Source: Globicephala melas
Lineage: Eukaryota > Chordata > Mammalia > Artiodactyla > Delphinidae
Direction: 5' to 3'
Length of the DNA: 64,000 nucleotides
Assembly: GCF_963455315.2 (NCBI RefSeq)
Contig: NC_083323.1
Coordinates: 56,175,698-56,239,697, forward strand
Part shown: positions 47,860 to 60,780 of the stretch, piece after piece
Position numbering within the stretch: the stretch's first letter is position 1
How the letters are laid out: each line of letters starts with the position of its first letter
Made by a program: the position numbers and the translations under genes
The notes under the pieces: generated by a model
Told to the model about the DNA's origin: nothing
What the model saw: only the letters and a program-made list of their open reading frames with translations
The model's database searches: none

Positions 47860-49700
47860 AAGAGAAAAGAGCATTAACAATGTAATTGCAATAGCAAATT
47901 TAGAAAATTTGAGTTGCTGAATATTATAGGGGGAAATCACTCTACAAATGGATATATTGAGAAATAAATTGAACTCTAGGCCACCATTCAATATTCCAGT
48001 AGATACAAAGACAAATATTCTTGAAGCGTCTCTGTGTCTTGGGCGTGAAAACAGAGAGAAGCTCAAATATCACAGCCTAAGTAGCAATATTGATGCGTCA
48101 GGAGCATCAAAACTTAGACCTTTAAAATGAGGCCATCACAGGGATAATCTGTAGTCTGGTGAGACTCCAGCCTAGATTACCTAAAGAATGATGGCACACA
48201 AAACAAAGCCCAGAAGTGTAGTGTGTAAAGAACAGCAAGTAGACGTGGTTTCTCAGGTGGAAGGAAGACTGAGAAATCACTCTATGAGGTGACAACTTTT
48301 TAAGCCCCATCATGCCTCATTGCATGCGATTTTCCACAAAGTCAGTGATGGCTCTGAAGAACCTGAGACTGAGACAGTCAATTAAGTCATTAGAAAGGGT
48401 CGGTTTGGGTAAGTTAAGGTCCTATAATTTAGTGATTTCATTCTGTCACCAGAAAGAGGTAGCTTTAGCCTAAAAATGATGGACCATTTTCTTTGTGATA
48501 TTCCCATTACTCAGAGGCCTAGATTTCCTGGAAATGGTAAGGGATGCTGTGTGTGTTAAAGCCATTTTGAAACTGATTTTCTCTGAGATAACTGGCAGGT
48601 ATTATTCATGTATACAGACATAAACAGAGTTATTATGTCTATGCGGATCTACCCAGTTTGTTGACCTAAAATCACTAAGTTTCACTCGTTAAGAAAAGTA
48701 GGGAAACAACAAACAAAATCTGACAACTAATAGCTTTCAAAATGTGTACATTTTGAAGTAACTAAAGTACCAAGCCTTTATCTTACAGAGTAAGGTAAAA
48801 AATAGAGGCAATTGGCTAGATAATTCAGAAGATACAACTAAGGTGGATTACTTAAGCAGTTCAGTACAATGGCTTTGGAAGAAATCCAAGTAGACGCATA
48901 ATGACATTAATTTTGTTATTTGTTTTGTCAATGACAAAGGGATCCTTATGTGAATATTTTCCTAGAAAATATTCTAATGCTCTTTTATTAACACTTGAAA
49001 ATAGTTCTTGGGAAAAAAATTACCTTTGATTGTTAACATTTCTCTTTTAAAAAGAGAGAGCTTTTATCAGGTTTGAAACACCTGATATGAGAAAATGGTG
49101 TTTTTATTTCCAAAGTCTTTGCATTGTTCCCAGATTTTATTCAAATGAGTTTCAGGAAATAACAGTACATAAAAGGGAATCATGGTGGGAAGAAAAATTA
49201 GATGAAGCTTGCTCAAGGGGTGTGGCACTAATAAATACCAGGTGTTTGCAATTTACTGTCTGCAAGCTCAGGTGATTAGTAGACAAAAACCTACTGCCCC
49301 CCTCCTCAGAGACCACCGTTCTTATTTGTGTTTTATAGGTAATTGCCCTGTATGCTGGCCTCCTGCATACAGGAATAAGGAAGGGGTTTCCCTTGGTTTC
49401 CTCTTCCCGATTTAGTTTCCACAGCCAGTGTTAAACGTCCACAGTCAAGCGTGCAGAATAACAGCCCATCAGGAATACACTGTGCTGAAGGGCAGCTTCT
49501 TACAGGGGAGGATGTTTATCTTGATAGCAATTGACAGCTGGGGCTTCCACCTTATTTATATGTGTATAATAAAGTCTGAAGTTACCTATATTCTTATTCT
49601 TGTTGTGTTTCTTTTCAATATATTTAATTAAAAACAACAGAAGGAATGAGAATGTTATGTTACCTTTCTATACAGTTGAACATGAATATATTCTCTCTTA
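47860..49700. other. Unassigned stretch upstream of the gene remnant
   Basis: No transposon recognised. Earlier exons of the minus-strand remnant would be expected here or beyond, but none was convincing. 49200-49560 is repeat-free with moderate GC. Confidence 0.35.
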
Positions 49701-49704
49701 ACCT

Positions 49705-49920
49705 GTAACTTAGAAACTGAACTGCCTAAGTTCAAGTCCTGGCTCCACAACTTACTAGTTTCCTGGGCAAATAACCTAACCTCCCCATGCCTTAATTTTA
49801 TTCTTTATAAAATGAAGACAATAGTCCTACTATCTTTTAAGATTATTGTGAGGATTATATGAGATGGTGCTTGGAAAGCACTTGGTACATGGGGTGACAC
49901 ATAACGAGATTTCAATACAT
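49705..49920 (+). repeat. MIR SINE fossil
   Basis: Near-complete MIR: 'agttcaagtcctggctccac', 'taacctccccatgccttaat', 'ttgtgaggattatatgagat', 'gaaagcacttggtacatggg'. Confidence 0.88.
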
Positions 49921-50269
49921 GTTAATCACAATAAACTACTAATTCTCCACCATGTGGTTTTGGTATTAACCTATGCAGAGCTTGATGAAGTTCCGAGCCA
50001 GATGCAACTAAAGGAATTCATTCCACAACTTATTTTCTAAGAACCTGCCTGCATAACCTGTGTTCTTTTGAGCTCACACTAGTCTTTGACAACCAGTTGT
50101 TTCCTCATTGTCGGATGTTTCATACCAACTGTTCAAAATTTCTGTTACTGCTCAAAGTTTACCCTTGAGAATCCTCACCATGTATATTTCTAAGGAACAT
50201 TGGCTTTTCTTCAATATGTTAAATAAAATACTGAAGTCAAATCTTATTGCATAAAAAAGAGCTTCTTCC
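49921..50269. other. Unassigned stretch
   Basis: No clear element. Confidence 0.35.
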
Positions 50270-50660
50270 TCTGCCAGCATTTCTTCCCCAGACAGCCTTA
50301 ACTCTCACTCCCACCTGATTCAGATTTTGCTTAAATAAATCTTCTCAGGGAAGCCCTTCCAAACCTGCCCATTAAAAATCGTAATATCTTCCCTTTTCCC
50401 ACAATTCCCCAATCCCTATCTTTCCTTTCCTGATAAATTTTTCTCTATGGCATATGTCATGTTCTGACAGTCTCTGTTTTGCTTATTTTTATTTATTTAT
50501 CTTTACTATCTTCTACAAGAACATAAAATGCAAGTGGATAGAGATAGTTTATCTGTTTCACTCACTACCCTATTGCAAGAGCCTAGAATAGCACTTGGCA
50601 TGTAGCAGGCACTCAAATATTGGATGTACGAATGAATGAGTGAATGAATGAATGAACAAT
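50270..50660 (+). repeat. L2 LINE 3' end with (GAAT)n terminus
   Basis: L2 order is clear: 'cttctcagggaagcccttcc', 'ctatggcatatgtcatgttc', 'gagcctagaatagcacttgg', 'catgtagcaggcactcaaat', ending in 'gaatgaatgagtgaatgaat'. Confidence 0.8.
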
Positions 50661-51509
50661 CAGAGTTCTTGTCTCTTTCCTTCTCTCGCTCTATTCTAAG
50701 GGTTACTTTATAGTTAGATTTTCTTGCTTCTTGTGCCTCTGTTCTGCTGCAATATTAGGAACATTGTTCTATAATCCAACGTTTTCAGAGGGATAAGTCA
50801 TTTCCAAAATTGTTTTGGACAAAAGAAGCCTCCCACCTAATTTTGAGGTCATGGGCACTTTTATCCCACCAGTGTAACACCATTAGGAAGGCCCTATGGT
50901 TTTATCCATGTAGAACTGTAACCATTCCATCACCCTATCGTGTCACTCACCTGCAGTCTGAATAAAGCCTCAGTAGAAACCGCAGCTGTGGTTAAACATA
51001 GGCATGACCTAAGCTTTATGCTGTGTCTTGGAAAAATAACATTCTGTGCGTGTGCTACAAAGGACCTACCAAGAAATGGCAGGTTCCCAAGGTGTATATC
51101 AATTTTTGTTTAACTGTCAAGCTATTGTATTTCATTAAAAGAAATCTTTCTTTTTAAATGAATTTTCCAAGCTTCCTCCACAGTAGGCAAATAACATTGC
51201 CCAACTAAATAAATCGGCTTTGGAGTTCTCAAAACCTCTCTAGCTGGTCTCCTTGTGTTACCTAGGAGGTGCACTCCAACTAGAATAAACAGACCTCAAC
51301 AGTACCTACCTGTTAGGGATCAAATTCCTGCCTAAGGGAGCAGATGGTAATGAATTTGAACAGTGTTGTCTGAATCTGCACGACATGGAACACTGCGGAC
51401 CATCATAAAAAACTCCAGGCTCCCTGTCGTGTCTCCGAGCTACAGATTTTCTCTCCTTCTCCTCCTCCTTCTGCCCTCTTCTTCTGGAAATCTCCAAGAA
51501 GATACGGAC
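50661..51509. other. Unassigned non-coding stretch
   Basis: No element recognised. A CT-rich tract lies at 51450-51485. Confidence 0.35.
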
Positions 51510-51510
51510 T

Positions 51511-51721
51511 TTTTTTTTTTTTTTTTTTTGCGGTACGCGGGTCTCTCACTGTTGTGGGCTCCCTCGCCGCGGAGCACAGGCTCCGGACGCGCAGGCTCAG
51601 CGGCCATGGCTCACGGGCCCCGCCACTCTGCGGCATGTGGGATCTTCGCGGACCGGGGCACGAACCCACGTCCCCTGCATCGGCAGGCGGACTCTCAACC
51701 ACTGCGCCACCAGGGCAACCC
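51511..51721 (-). mobile_element. CHR-2-type SINE
   Basis: Antisense full-length copy with a T tail, 'gcggtacgcgggtctctcac' and a 5' end altered to 'ccaccagggcaaccc'. No clear target duplication. Confidence 0.94.
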
Positions 51722-51722
51722 T

Positions 51723-52668
51723 TGCTTTTTCTTTTCCTACAGAATCTTAAAAATTTAGAGCTAAAATAGCCTTCAGAGACTATCTAGTCAGTAATATGAA
51801 TGCAGATACATCAACGTTCATTTATTTATTCAGTACGTATTTATTGACTATATGTTTTGCACATAGGTGCTGAGTGACAGGGGTTAGTTTCTAAAGTCAA
51901 TAGTCAAAGATTGCAAGCTTTCTGGTTAGATGCCACCCTAGAAACTACTCTCACTCAAAATGGACTTCTATCTGCAAACAAGAGAGGAAGCTTATTTTAA
52001 AGGTAAATAAAGATATCTTGCTGAAATGAAATGTGATAACTTATTTGTGAACACAATGTTTCATCCCATTAGAGCACATAGAAAATTCCAGAGGCTAGTT
52101 AAAGGTTTGGAAGATGTAAAACCGGGGGTGGGAGTAGATTAATAACTTTATGAAGATGACTTCCAGATTTGATGTGAACTCTGTCAGCCTTCCAGACATG
52201 ACCTAATCAAGCACTTCTACAGTAAATAACGAATTGTGTAAGGTTTCCCAAGACAATCCTACGTGGCTAGCCCCATGGTTTTGAGAAAGCTGGAAATACT
52301 CTGGGGTTCTGGGGCAGGTATTAAATATAAACACAGAGATTTGGCATTGATGTTTGAGTGAGTGAATTATAGAAAGCAGTGGATAAGGCAAGAATTGGTA
52401 CCTAGGAAGGCTCTGCTATGAGTAGGAATCAAGTCAAACTAATGATAAGAAAGGGTTTTCTTGCCATAAAAATCAATATCAACTCATAACCATAGGGAAT
52501 GCAGTCATATAATATTCTGGTTATTTTCAAAACATATCAAAATCCAAAACTAGTGGGGCTTAACATATTGGGGACAGTTTAGACAATGCTCTTGAAAACC
52601 ATCCTGAATATTTGCTGTTCTTTAAATACACCATGCTGTCTTGCATGTCAGTGTTTTTCACATCCCTT
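51723..52668. other. Unassigned stretch with a small old-repeat fragment
   Basis: A piece at about 51810-51875 ('cagtacgtatttattgacta') belongs to the same fossil type as 20022-20095. Nothing else recognised. Confidence 0.35.
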
Positions 52669-52669
52669 T

Positions 52670-52965
52670 CCTTTTATCTATAATCTGCACTCCACCTTCA
52701 ATTTACTGCCCTGAGTTCTACTTGTTTGTTAGGACTTAGTATAGAGGCCACCCTTCTTAAATACTTTCCTAGCAATCAGTTCTTAACCTTTAACATCACA
52801 GCAGGTCTCATAACCATCTAAAATTCCTTGTATATGTGTTCTACCTCTTCTCTAGACTAAGAACTCTCTAAATACAGCAACTGTGTTTACTTATCACCAA
52901 AATCCCTAATACCTCACCAATCTACTGGCACATCATCGGAGCCTAATACATAAGTTTGTAATGTT
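52670..52965 (+). repeat. L2 LINE 3' end
   Basis: L2 order: 'tccttgtatatgtgttctac', 'ctctagactaagaactctct', 'aaatacagcaactgtgttta', 'ctactggcacatcatcggag'. Confidence 0.6.
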
Positions 52966-54750
52966 GATTGCTATTTAATGACGATAAAAGCAACTAAACA
53001 TTAACGTGAATTTAATGTTCATATTCTTCCTTCAAATTCGGCAGCCTCATCTTTGTTTTATTATTTAATAGATTGTAATAATAATGCCTCTAGTGTTGCG
53101 TGATTAATTATAATATTTATTTTTGGTTTAAAGTAGTTTTATTTTCTATATTAAGAAAGGACCTTCTCATTCCCTGCTTATGAGTGTTTTCATAAAAAAC
53201 AAAAATAGGACATTGTAGTCATAAATTATTCATACTTCTCTAATGCAAAAGTGTTTAAAAAGTCAGTCTTTCGGGGTGTCTTTATTTTGCTCACATATAT
53301 TCTTGATTCATGTTCTATTAACTTTACTTCTTATTAAGTCTGGTTTCAGACCCCTAGACAGACTGTTTTGCTGTGCTTCACTCTGCTTTGCTGAACATGA
53401 AAGGACATGTTTAAGTGTGTGTTCTGTTAGGAAATAAAATAGAAAACTAGGATTGTTCTCCAGATATTTGATGTGCCACGGCTCTCTCTTCTCATGGTTG
53501 TCTTTATATTTCAGAAATGCTTGTTTGCCATTTGAATGACCATATTTGGAGAAGGGACACACTATTACACTCTTACTCATAGTTTCATATTTTTTGAACC
53601 AAAAATGCTTCACTTTTTTGTTGGACTTATAAATCATTTACATGCAACAAACCTCCTTGAGTGTTGATTCATCCCTAACTCTACTCCTAATTATAGGAGC
53701 CTTATGACTGATACTTTATTCATTAAATTAAATATTATTTAAAATTAAATATTATTTAAATATTTTATAAGAATAAATTAATAATCAGAAAAATAAAATA
53801 TTAAAGTGAAAAAAAAAAGATTAAGCTGCCTAGGTGAATAGGGTAAAAGAAGCTGTCAGTTACCCCACTGGTTTGTTAACCTGGGATGATAGTTAAGGCA
53901 GAGACTAAAGGGAGTGAAGCCCTACACAAAAGCAATCACAGGACACAAGTTGTAGTTGTACAAAATGATCTTACTGGTGCCTTTTGACATAACCTGCTTC
54001 CAGTTTTCTGCTGTTCATAAACAACTTTTGAGTGGTTCTAACTTTATTTTAGTTAACAATAATGATTAACTTTTCTCTATAGTGTATCCATGATAACATG
54101 AAGTATTACTGCACTTTGGTTGTGAGGTCTTAGAGTGGCCATTCCAAGCAATGCTGTGTGTGGATTGTGTAGGGGGTGGGGCATGGCTGAGTTCTGTTTG
54201 GTCCAACTAATCTGAACATCAGTCAGTGACAGAGATTCATAAGAATGCAGATTGTGGTAACTGCTCTTGCTTGATAATGTTGTCCATATTTTATCTGTTA
54301 TGTTAAATATATTATGTCGATTTTTTTTCAAATTACAGTTATAAAAATGACCAATTCACAGGAGGTTGCTGATAAAATGCGCCAAGATATTACCTCCACC
54401 CCCAAAAAGGAGCTGAAAATGCATTTATTTTGTATAGTTTTTACAAACCAAATCTGTGGGAATGAAGCAGGAACAGTTGTTTGCTTATCGCAGTCTAAGG
54501 CGCTGCATTCTTGAGTTGGTTTGGGAAGGCTTTTACAAAGCCTGTGCCAAGGCCTGGGCTGTGGCGAAACCCTCACATGGGCAAGCAACCCCCTATTTTG
54601 CCTCCCAGGATGTGAGATGTGTATCTTTGTGATCAATTATTCTCTCGAACTAATCTAAACATGTTCTAACAATAAAGAGTAGAAACTAGCAAATTATAGG
54701 ACAAAATCGATTTCTTATGGTCTCATCGGAATACTGGTCCAATCCCTTCG
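52966..54750. other. Unassigned AT-rich stretch
   Basis: 53030-53150 is repeat-free and carries TAAT cores ('gattaattataatattta'). A direct repeat of 'aaattaaatattattt' occurs twice at about 53725-53758. Minus-strand open frame 53637-53308 is lysine-rich without family features. Confidence 0.35.
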
Positions 54751-54754
54751 TTTT

Positions 54755-54890
54755 ACAAATAAAGAACTTGAGGAATGATTAAGTGGCCTTTACAGGGTTA
54801 CAGGGCCAACTAATGTCAGAGCCGGACTCAAACACAGGTCTCCTGATTATTAAGGAAGGGCTCTTTCCATAACACCCCATCATAGCCTCT
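54755..54890 (-). repeat. MIR SINE fossil
   Basis: Antisense MIR: 'ttttacaaataaagaacttg', 'cagggttacagggccaacta', 'cagagccggactcaaacaca', 'ctctttccataacacccca'. Confidence 0.75.
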
Positions 54891-55024
54891 AGAAGGGACA
54901 CTAACCTCTAAAAGACTCTTGCCTATAGGATTCAAAGTCCTACAGCTCATTCTTTCAAAAGTACTAAAATAAAGAGTGTGGAAAAGTTGGGGATTTTTAA
55001 ATTTCTTTATCACGGTATCTTTTT

Positions 55025-55231
55025 TTTTTTTTTTTTTTTGGCAGTATGTGGGCCTCTCACTGTTGTGGCCTCTCCCGTTGCGGAGCACAGGCTCTGGACC
55101 CGCAGGCTCAGCGGCCATGGCTCACGGGCCCAGCCACTCCACGGCATGTGGGATCCTCCCGGACCGGGGCACGAACCCGTGTCCCCTGCATCGGCAGGCG
55201 GACTCTCAACCACTGAACCACCAGGGAAGCC
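55025..55231 (-). mobile_element. CHR-2-type SINE
   Basis: Antisense full-length copy. Flanks 'cacggWatcttttt' at 55011-55024 and 55232-55245 form a 14-bp target duplication with one mismatch. Confidence 0.95.
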
Positions 55232-55249
55232 CACGGAATCTTTTTAATG

Positions 55250-55580
55250 ATTGTAGCTGTCACTTTTAGAAATAAGGTAAGCTTGACTATGGCTCTGCTT
55301 CGTGTATGTAAGCTTGTCTTTGCCAGCAATGTCACCTCCATAACAACATAAAACCATCTCCTGGCTTTTTTCTTGAAGACATGTCTTCAGGCAGGGAAAA
55401 TGATTTGTGGTCTCTGGAGTCAATGCAGAAGAATAGATTTCCATTACAATAGCCCTCTGACAAGTACAAGGTGTTAATTGCACAAAGCACAGTGCTGACA
55501 CAAATGACCTGGTCTCAAGAGTCCTTTTAAATGGTAGTCTCTTGGTACTGTACCACTCAGAGCACAAGGCTAGGAACAGA
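55250..55580 (-). other. Exon-like open block (speculative)
   Basis: On the minus strand an acceptor-like 'cagttttctttgcacag' (ending near 55582) precedes a frame open for about 110 codons, with 'RSFVSALCFVQLTPCTCQRA' and 'CCYGGDIAGKDKLTYTKQ'. The block is free of recognised repeats. A convincing donor was not found and no family is recognised, so coding status is doubtful. Confidence 0.15.
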
Positions 55581-55599
55581 AAGGCAACTCTGTGCAAAG

Positions 55600-56770
55600 A
55601 AAACTGAATGGACTCTTACGGCTAAAATCACCCACAACGTGTTTTCTTATTTCTCTGAAAAGAAGAGAAAGCTAAGTGATACGTTTCCAATGCTAGTGAT
55701 TACTACCTTTGAAATATTGCAGAAAATGTAAAATTTGACTGCTCTTACATTATTATAATAACACCTTACTACACTGATAAGATAACCACTTAAAACTAGG
55801 GCCTATGACTCTCAAATTGTACTGATTCTCTAATTAATCATAGAAATTCTCTAGATGCCTCACATCAATGCTACAATAAGTAGAAAATATTAATATTATA
55901 TGTATGTTAATATGTCATATGAAAATCATCATGACAGCCCAGCACAACTTCCACAAATTTAAATACTGATAGCGAAGTTTCAAAGCCACTTGACCCAAGT
56001 TTTCCATTGTGGCAAGTCAAGGTGGCCTAGAGAAACTGGAGAAATCTTGATAAGTAGTAACAATAATTAAAGAGTTGAGAAATGGGAGAATATATTAAAG
56101 AAAATTGTATTATTTAGGACAGGGAAGACAAGTCTGGAGGGTAATTTAATAACTACATTCATATAGCGTTTGTAGAGGTATAACAGAGCACATGTAAAGC
56201 ACAAAATTATTTCCAGGCTTTGGAGCATATTCAAAGTTTTTTCTCATTTAGCTCAGCTTAAAGCCTTGCACCAGAGAGTGAAAGCAGGCATGGTGTATTC
56301 TGCTTTGGTGGTATGACACAAACTTTATGCAGCTCTTTCAAATTAAATCTCGCCACTGTTTCTAATCTACATTTTAGTGACTCTTTTACTTTATAGAAGA
56401 TTCTACCAATGTGTTTAATATGGGCAATGTTCTTTAAGCCAGTGTGTAATGAAATGTCTGTGGAAACAGCTTGCCTTTCAAGCTGCTTTCTTGCATTATG
56501 AGTGTGTCTTCGACTTGTTTCCAATTTACTATTGAATGTCAGAAGATAAAGGACCTTGGTATCCTAGTAACAGGTGGGTTTTCCTTTTCATCCATCATTC
56601 CTTAGAGGTTTACTCTGGAATGCAGCCCATAGCATTAAGTAAAATTGACTCTGGCTTGTATGAAGGACAGCATGGAGGGGAATAAAGAGAGCACCTTTAA
56701 GAGTGTGTGTGAATGTGTACATGGGTGTACCAGGGAAAGGGCACTTAGCATCAATATCTTTATTTTTATT
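55600..56770. other. Unassigned AT-rich stretch
   Basis: No element recognised. Confidence 0.35.
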
Positions 56771-56787
56771 AAAAACGTTGAGGCAGG

Positions 56788-57079
56788 GACTTCCCCGGTA
56801 GTGAAGTGGTTAAGAATCCACCTGCCAATGCAGGGGACATGGGTTCGAGCCCTGGTCTGGGAAGATCCACATGCTGTGGAGCAACTAAGCCCGTGCACCA
56901 CAACTACTGAGCCTGCATTCTAGGGCTTGCAAGCCACAACTACTGAGCTCATGCGCCACAACTACTGAAGCCCACGCGCCTGGAGGCCGTGCTCCGCAAC
57001 AAGAGAAGCCACAGCAATGAGAAGCCCGCGCACCGCAACGAAGACCCAAAGCAGCCAAAAATAAATTAAAAAAAAAAAA
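56788..57079 (+). mobile_element. CHR-1-like long SINE
   Basis: Starts 'gacttccccggtagtgaagt', has three 'cacaactactgag' modules and ends 'gcagccaaaaataaatt' plus a long A tail. Flanks 'aaaaacgttgaggSagg' (17 bp) at 56771-56787 and 57080-57096 form a target duplication with one mismatch. Confidence 0.94.
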
Positions 57080-57096
57080 AAAAACGTTGAGGGAGG

Positions 57097-58808
57097 TAAA
57101 GTTTCAGCGTGGCTATACAAAGCTGTCATCCTTATGTTTATTTCTAATTGTTACCTAGATGCCTCCTAAAATAGCGAACCAGAGGTTTGACACATTTCTT
57201 TATTGTTTCTTGCCAGGTTCACCAAAGAAGTAGTTTAAAATTTTCAATTGTCTTTAGTTTATTCACAATTGTCACTATTTTGCCTGCAGATTCAACCACG
57301 TCTAAAGGTTTATAAAATCGTTTTCTATACTTTAACTTCTTGAACTTAGGAAACTCTTATGAAACTTCTATAAGGGAGAAACCACACATATTTCTAACAA
57401 GATGTAGTTGGCAATTTCTTTGCTCTATGAAAATTGTTTTGCAATGTATTTTTCCATTTGTTTTTCTTCACGTAATTTACCTTGTCCAATGTTGCTATTT
57501 CAGAATATGTGGTCTCTGATTCTTTTTCATATTAAGAGGGCATATCAAAAGATTTCCAGTGTCTGACAACAATTTATTTTGCAATTGCTGGAGCAAAAGG
57601 AATCCATATACATTGTTTACATGACAGCATAATCATACCAATCTAAAAGCCTGGAGTAGTTCCAAGGTACTTCTATGGACTTGATGCCACGAAGGTTTGC
57701 ATTGTATTTTTCCATAATATATACTTTAGCTTTGCAGGAAGTTTGTTTCATGTCTGGAAATGAGACATCTATATGTCATTTAAATGGATGACCTGTGCAA
57801 TTTGTTTGGAGTGACATTTTCCATAACCTGAAAGAAAGGAGAAAGCTAGAGTTGATAGTTTAACATTCCACCAACTTGGAACAGAAACATTTTTGTCTTA
57901 TCTTTCAGAAAGAACAAGGGATGGCAGCTACTTCTTTAAAGTTGAATATGTAAAAAATTGGATACTAAATAAACAAAATTCTATGTGCCCAACATCTAAT
58001 TTCAAAAAAATGCAGGTAGAGAAAATGCCAGTATTCATGGAGATGATTTATTATAGGACTAAGAAATTGAACTTTTTGGAAACTTGAACAACCAGCCGAA
58101 GTTGATCAGTTCCCCATGTGCCTCTGTGAGTCCTCAGAATGCTTTACCAAATAAATAAATAGACCACCTCTGTTTTCAACCAAAGAAACAGGTGTAAAAA
58201 CTACAAAATGGAAAACAAATATTTGGTAATTTTGGATTTTTCAAATGAATTTTTCCTTTTGATGCAATTTAATCATTTCTTCAAATGAGCGATTTAGCTT
58301 ATTGGAAGAAAGATATTCAGTTTTATAACAAAACTGACATCCAAAATCTGTCATGAGACTTAAAAAGGAGCTCCTGCAAGCTTGCTTTGTCTTTAATGGT
58401 TCTGTTGGTTCCTTAGTTGCTGCCAAATGGACACCAGCCATGAAAGCCTCCAGAACTCTCTTTGCAGAACATAGAGCATCTCAGGCATGCATTTATTGTG
58501 TTGTCTAACTGTATCTGGCTTACTTGATCATGTTTTTCAGTCTGTTCCTGCCTTTCTCCTGAGGAGTGGAAGTAAAATATTCTAAGGTCTAAATTTTAAA
58601 GATGGAAAAATAGTACACGAAAAACCTGAGAAAATAATGTTAAGTTAGCCTTTGTGTATTGCTCCGTTATGTGTGAATTTGTAACAGTCAAACGTTTTCA
58701 TCAAAATTTTGTTATAGTCTTGATCTGTCTGTGCCTACCTTTTAGTCGAAATGGAAGTTATTTCGAGTCTTGATTAGAAATAGATTTCACAGTTTTGGCA
58801 AGACTGTA
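57097..58808. other. Unassigned AT-rich stretch
   Basis: No transposon recognised; several short open frames lack splice or family support. Confidence 0.35.
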
Positions 58809-58823
58809 AAAAACCTTGTGCTA

Positions 58824-58986
58824 GGGGCTTCCCTGGTGGCGCAGTGGTTGAGAGTCTGCCTGCCGATGCAGGGGAGGCGGGTTTGTGCCCCGTTCCGGGG
58901 GAGTCCCGCGTGCCGCGGAGCGGCTGGGCCCGTGAGCCGTGGCCGCTGAGCCTGTGCGTCCGGAGCCTAAAAAAAAAAAAAAAACC
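58824..58986 (+). mobile_element. CHR-2-type SINE lacking its 3' segment
   Basis: The 5' end is complete ('gggcttccctggtggcgcag'), but the body stops at 'gtgcgtccggagcct' and passes straight into a long A tail. About 45-50 bp present in the other copies before the tail are missing. The 13-bp flanks 'aaaaccttgtgct' at 58810-58822 and 58987-58999 are exact, so the short form itself was inserted. Confidence 0.93.
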
Positions 58987-58999
58987 AAAACCTTGTGCT

Positions 59000-59316
59000 T
59001 CATATCAGAGGCCTGAAATATCTGGTGGTTCTACTTCTAGTGATGCTGAGATTGATCAGTGGTTTCACGTGGTGACAATCTGGTCCCTCCATTGTAATGC
59101 TCCACATCAATCTCTAATCTAATGCCTGTACCCACGAACAATAGTTGCCAAATTAATTCTCTCTTTAGGGGGTTGAAAATGGTCATTTTCTAATTCTTTT
59201 ATGCTTTAAAAATTTTATTGGTTGGAATTCTTTGATAAAGAAGAGCTTTCTCTCATCAACTAGGACTACGTTAGTTTCCCTGAAATACAGTTTGTACTCA
59301 AGGCAGGGTAAACACT
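59000..59316. other. Unassigned stretch between SINEs
   Basis: No element recognised. Confidence 0.35.
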
Positions 59317-59330
59317 CAGTTCTTTCCTTT

Positions 59331-59550
59331 TTTTTTTTTTTTTTGTGTGTGTGTTTTTTGTGGTACACGGGCCTCTCACTGTTGTGGCTTCTCCTGTTGC
59401 GGAGCATAGGCTCCGGACGCGCAGGCTCAGTGACCATGGCTCACGGGCCCAGCCGCTCCCCGGCATGTGGGATCTTCCCAGACCGGGGCACGAACCCGTG
59501 TCCCCTGCATCGGCAGGCAGACTCTCAACCACTGCGCCACCAGGGAAGCA
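59331..59550 (-). mobile_element. CHR-2-type SINE with GT-rich tail
   Basis: Antisense copy; the T tail is interrupted by 'gtgtgtgtg'. Flanks 'cagttctttcSttt' at 59317-59330 and 59551-59564 form a 14-bp target duplication with one mismatch. Confidence 0.95.
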
Positions 59551-59564
59551 CAGTTCTTTCGTTT

Positions 59565-60765
59565 TAATGATCAATTTTCCAAGTAAGAAGTTGGTACTCT
59601 AGTTACTTTCAGTGGTCTCCACTGAATTATACTTTTGATATCTCTTCATCTGCATAATTATGAACACAGATGGTTTGGTATATTTGATATGTTTCAGTCA
59701 ATTTCTTGTTAGTTTTTGCTCACATTGTCCCATCTTTGGTCAATTGAAAGCACCTTCACATTTGCTCCTGTGACCAACTGACACACCCCACTCGTCCTTG
59801 TTTCCCTCCTTTTTAGGCAAGAGATGTCCCAGACTCATATTATATGTTTTCTGTCCCAGACCTAGAATTAAACATTTCCTCAAGGAGCCCTGGTTCCTTG
59901 AGGTAGGATGTGAAATTCAGACTTCAGAGTCTGGGTGCTTGGTGTGTTCATTTTCACTGGGTTTTTTTCTAGGCCTTTTCAGTTGACAGAGCTGGAAAAT
60001 ACATATTTTCAAACAGAAAAAACGTTAGTCCGTATGGATATTTACAGTTAAAATTTAGCATTCTAAGATTTTTAACTTCCTCAAAGTTAATTTTAATTAA
60101 CTTGATTTTATACTTGTATCTATTTTATCTTACCCTGGAAATCTTGGTTTCTAAAATGCTAATGTATTTTTATTTGCATTGTCCCATAATATATAAAATA
60201 GCTTTACAATAATAAATTAATATTGCTATGAATAATTAGACTGCTGAATCAAGTTTAATATATTTTTAATTTTCCTTATCTTCAGCATGCAGTTATATCA
60301 CACATTTGATGCACAGATTCATTCATTCTAGTTTTTTTCAACTTTTATGAGTTTTTAATTTTTTAAATTTTTATTAGTTAAAAAATTTTTTTTAACCCTT
60401 GGCCTCCTCCTCTCACCCCAGTGAGCTTGAGGAAATGCATCAGCAGCACAACCACATGGTTACTGCCTAATTTCATATTTACATCCGTAAAATATATTCC
60501 ATTTTGAAATATTTTAATAGTAAATCATTTCTACTTACAAATAAATTTTAATTGTCATAAGAAAAGTAATGATGGAGTGTCAAGTGAGAAAAGACAGGTG
60601 TAGTATTTTTATAGATATTGACCTTTTATAAATATACTTAAAGAAAAATACTTCAAGGAAATATTCTAAAATGTTGGTAGTGATTGTCTCCAGGTGATGT
60701 GATTCAAGGTGAAATTTTGACTCATTTGTATCAAGGTAAAATTTTGTATCATTTACTTACAAAAT
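59565..60765. other. Unassigned AT-rich stretch
   Basis: No recognised element; very A/T-rich around 60340-60400. Confidence 0.35.
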
Positions 60766-60780
60766 CAAAGTAAGTTATTT

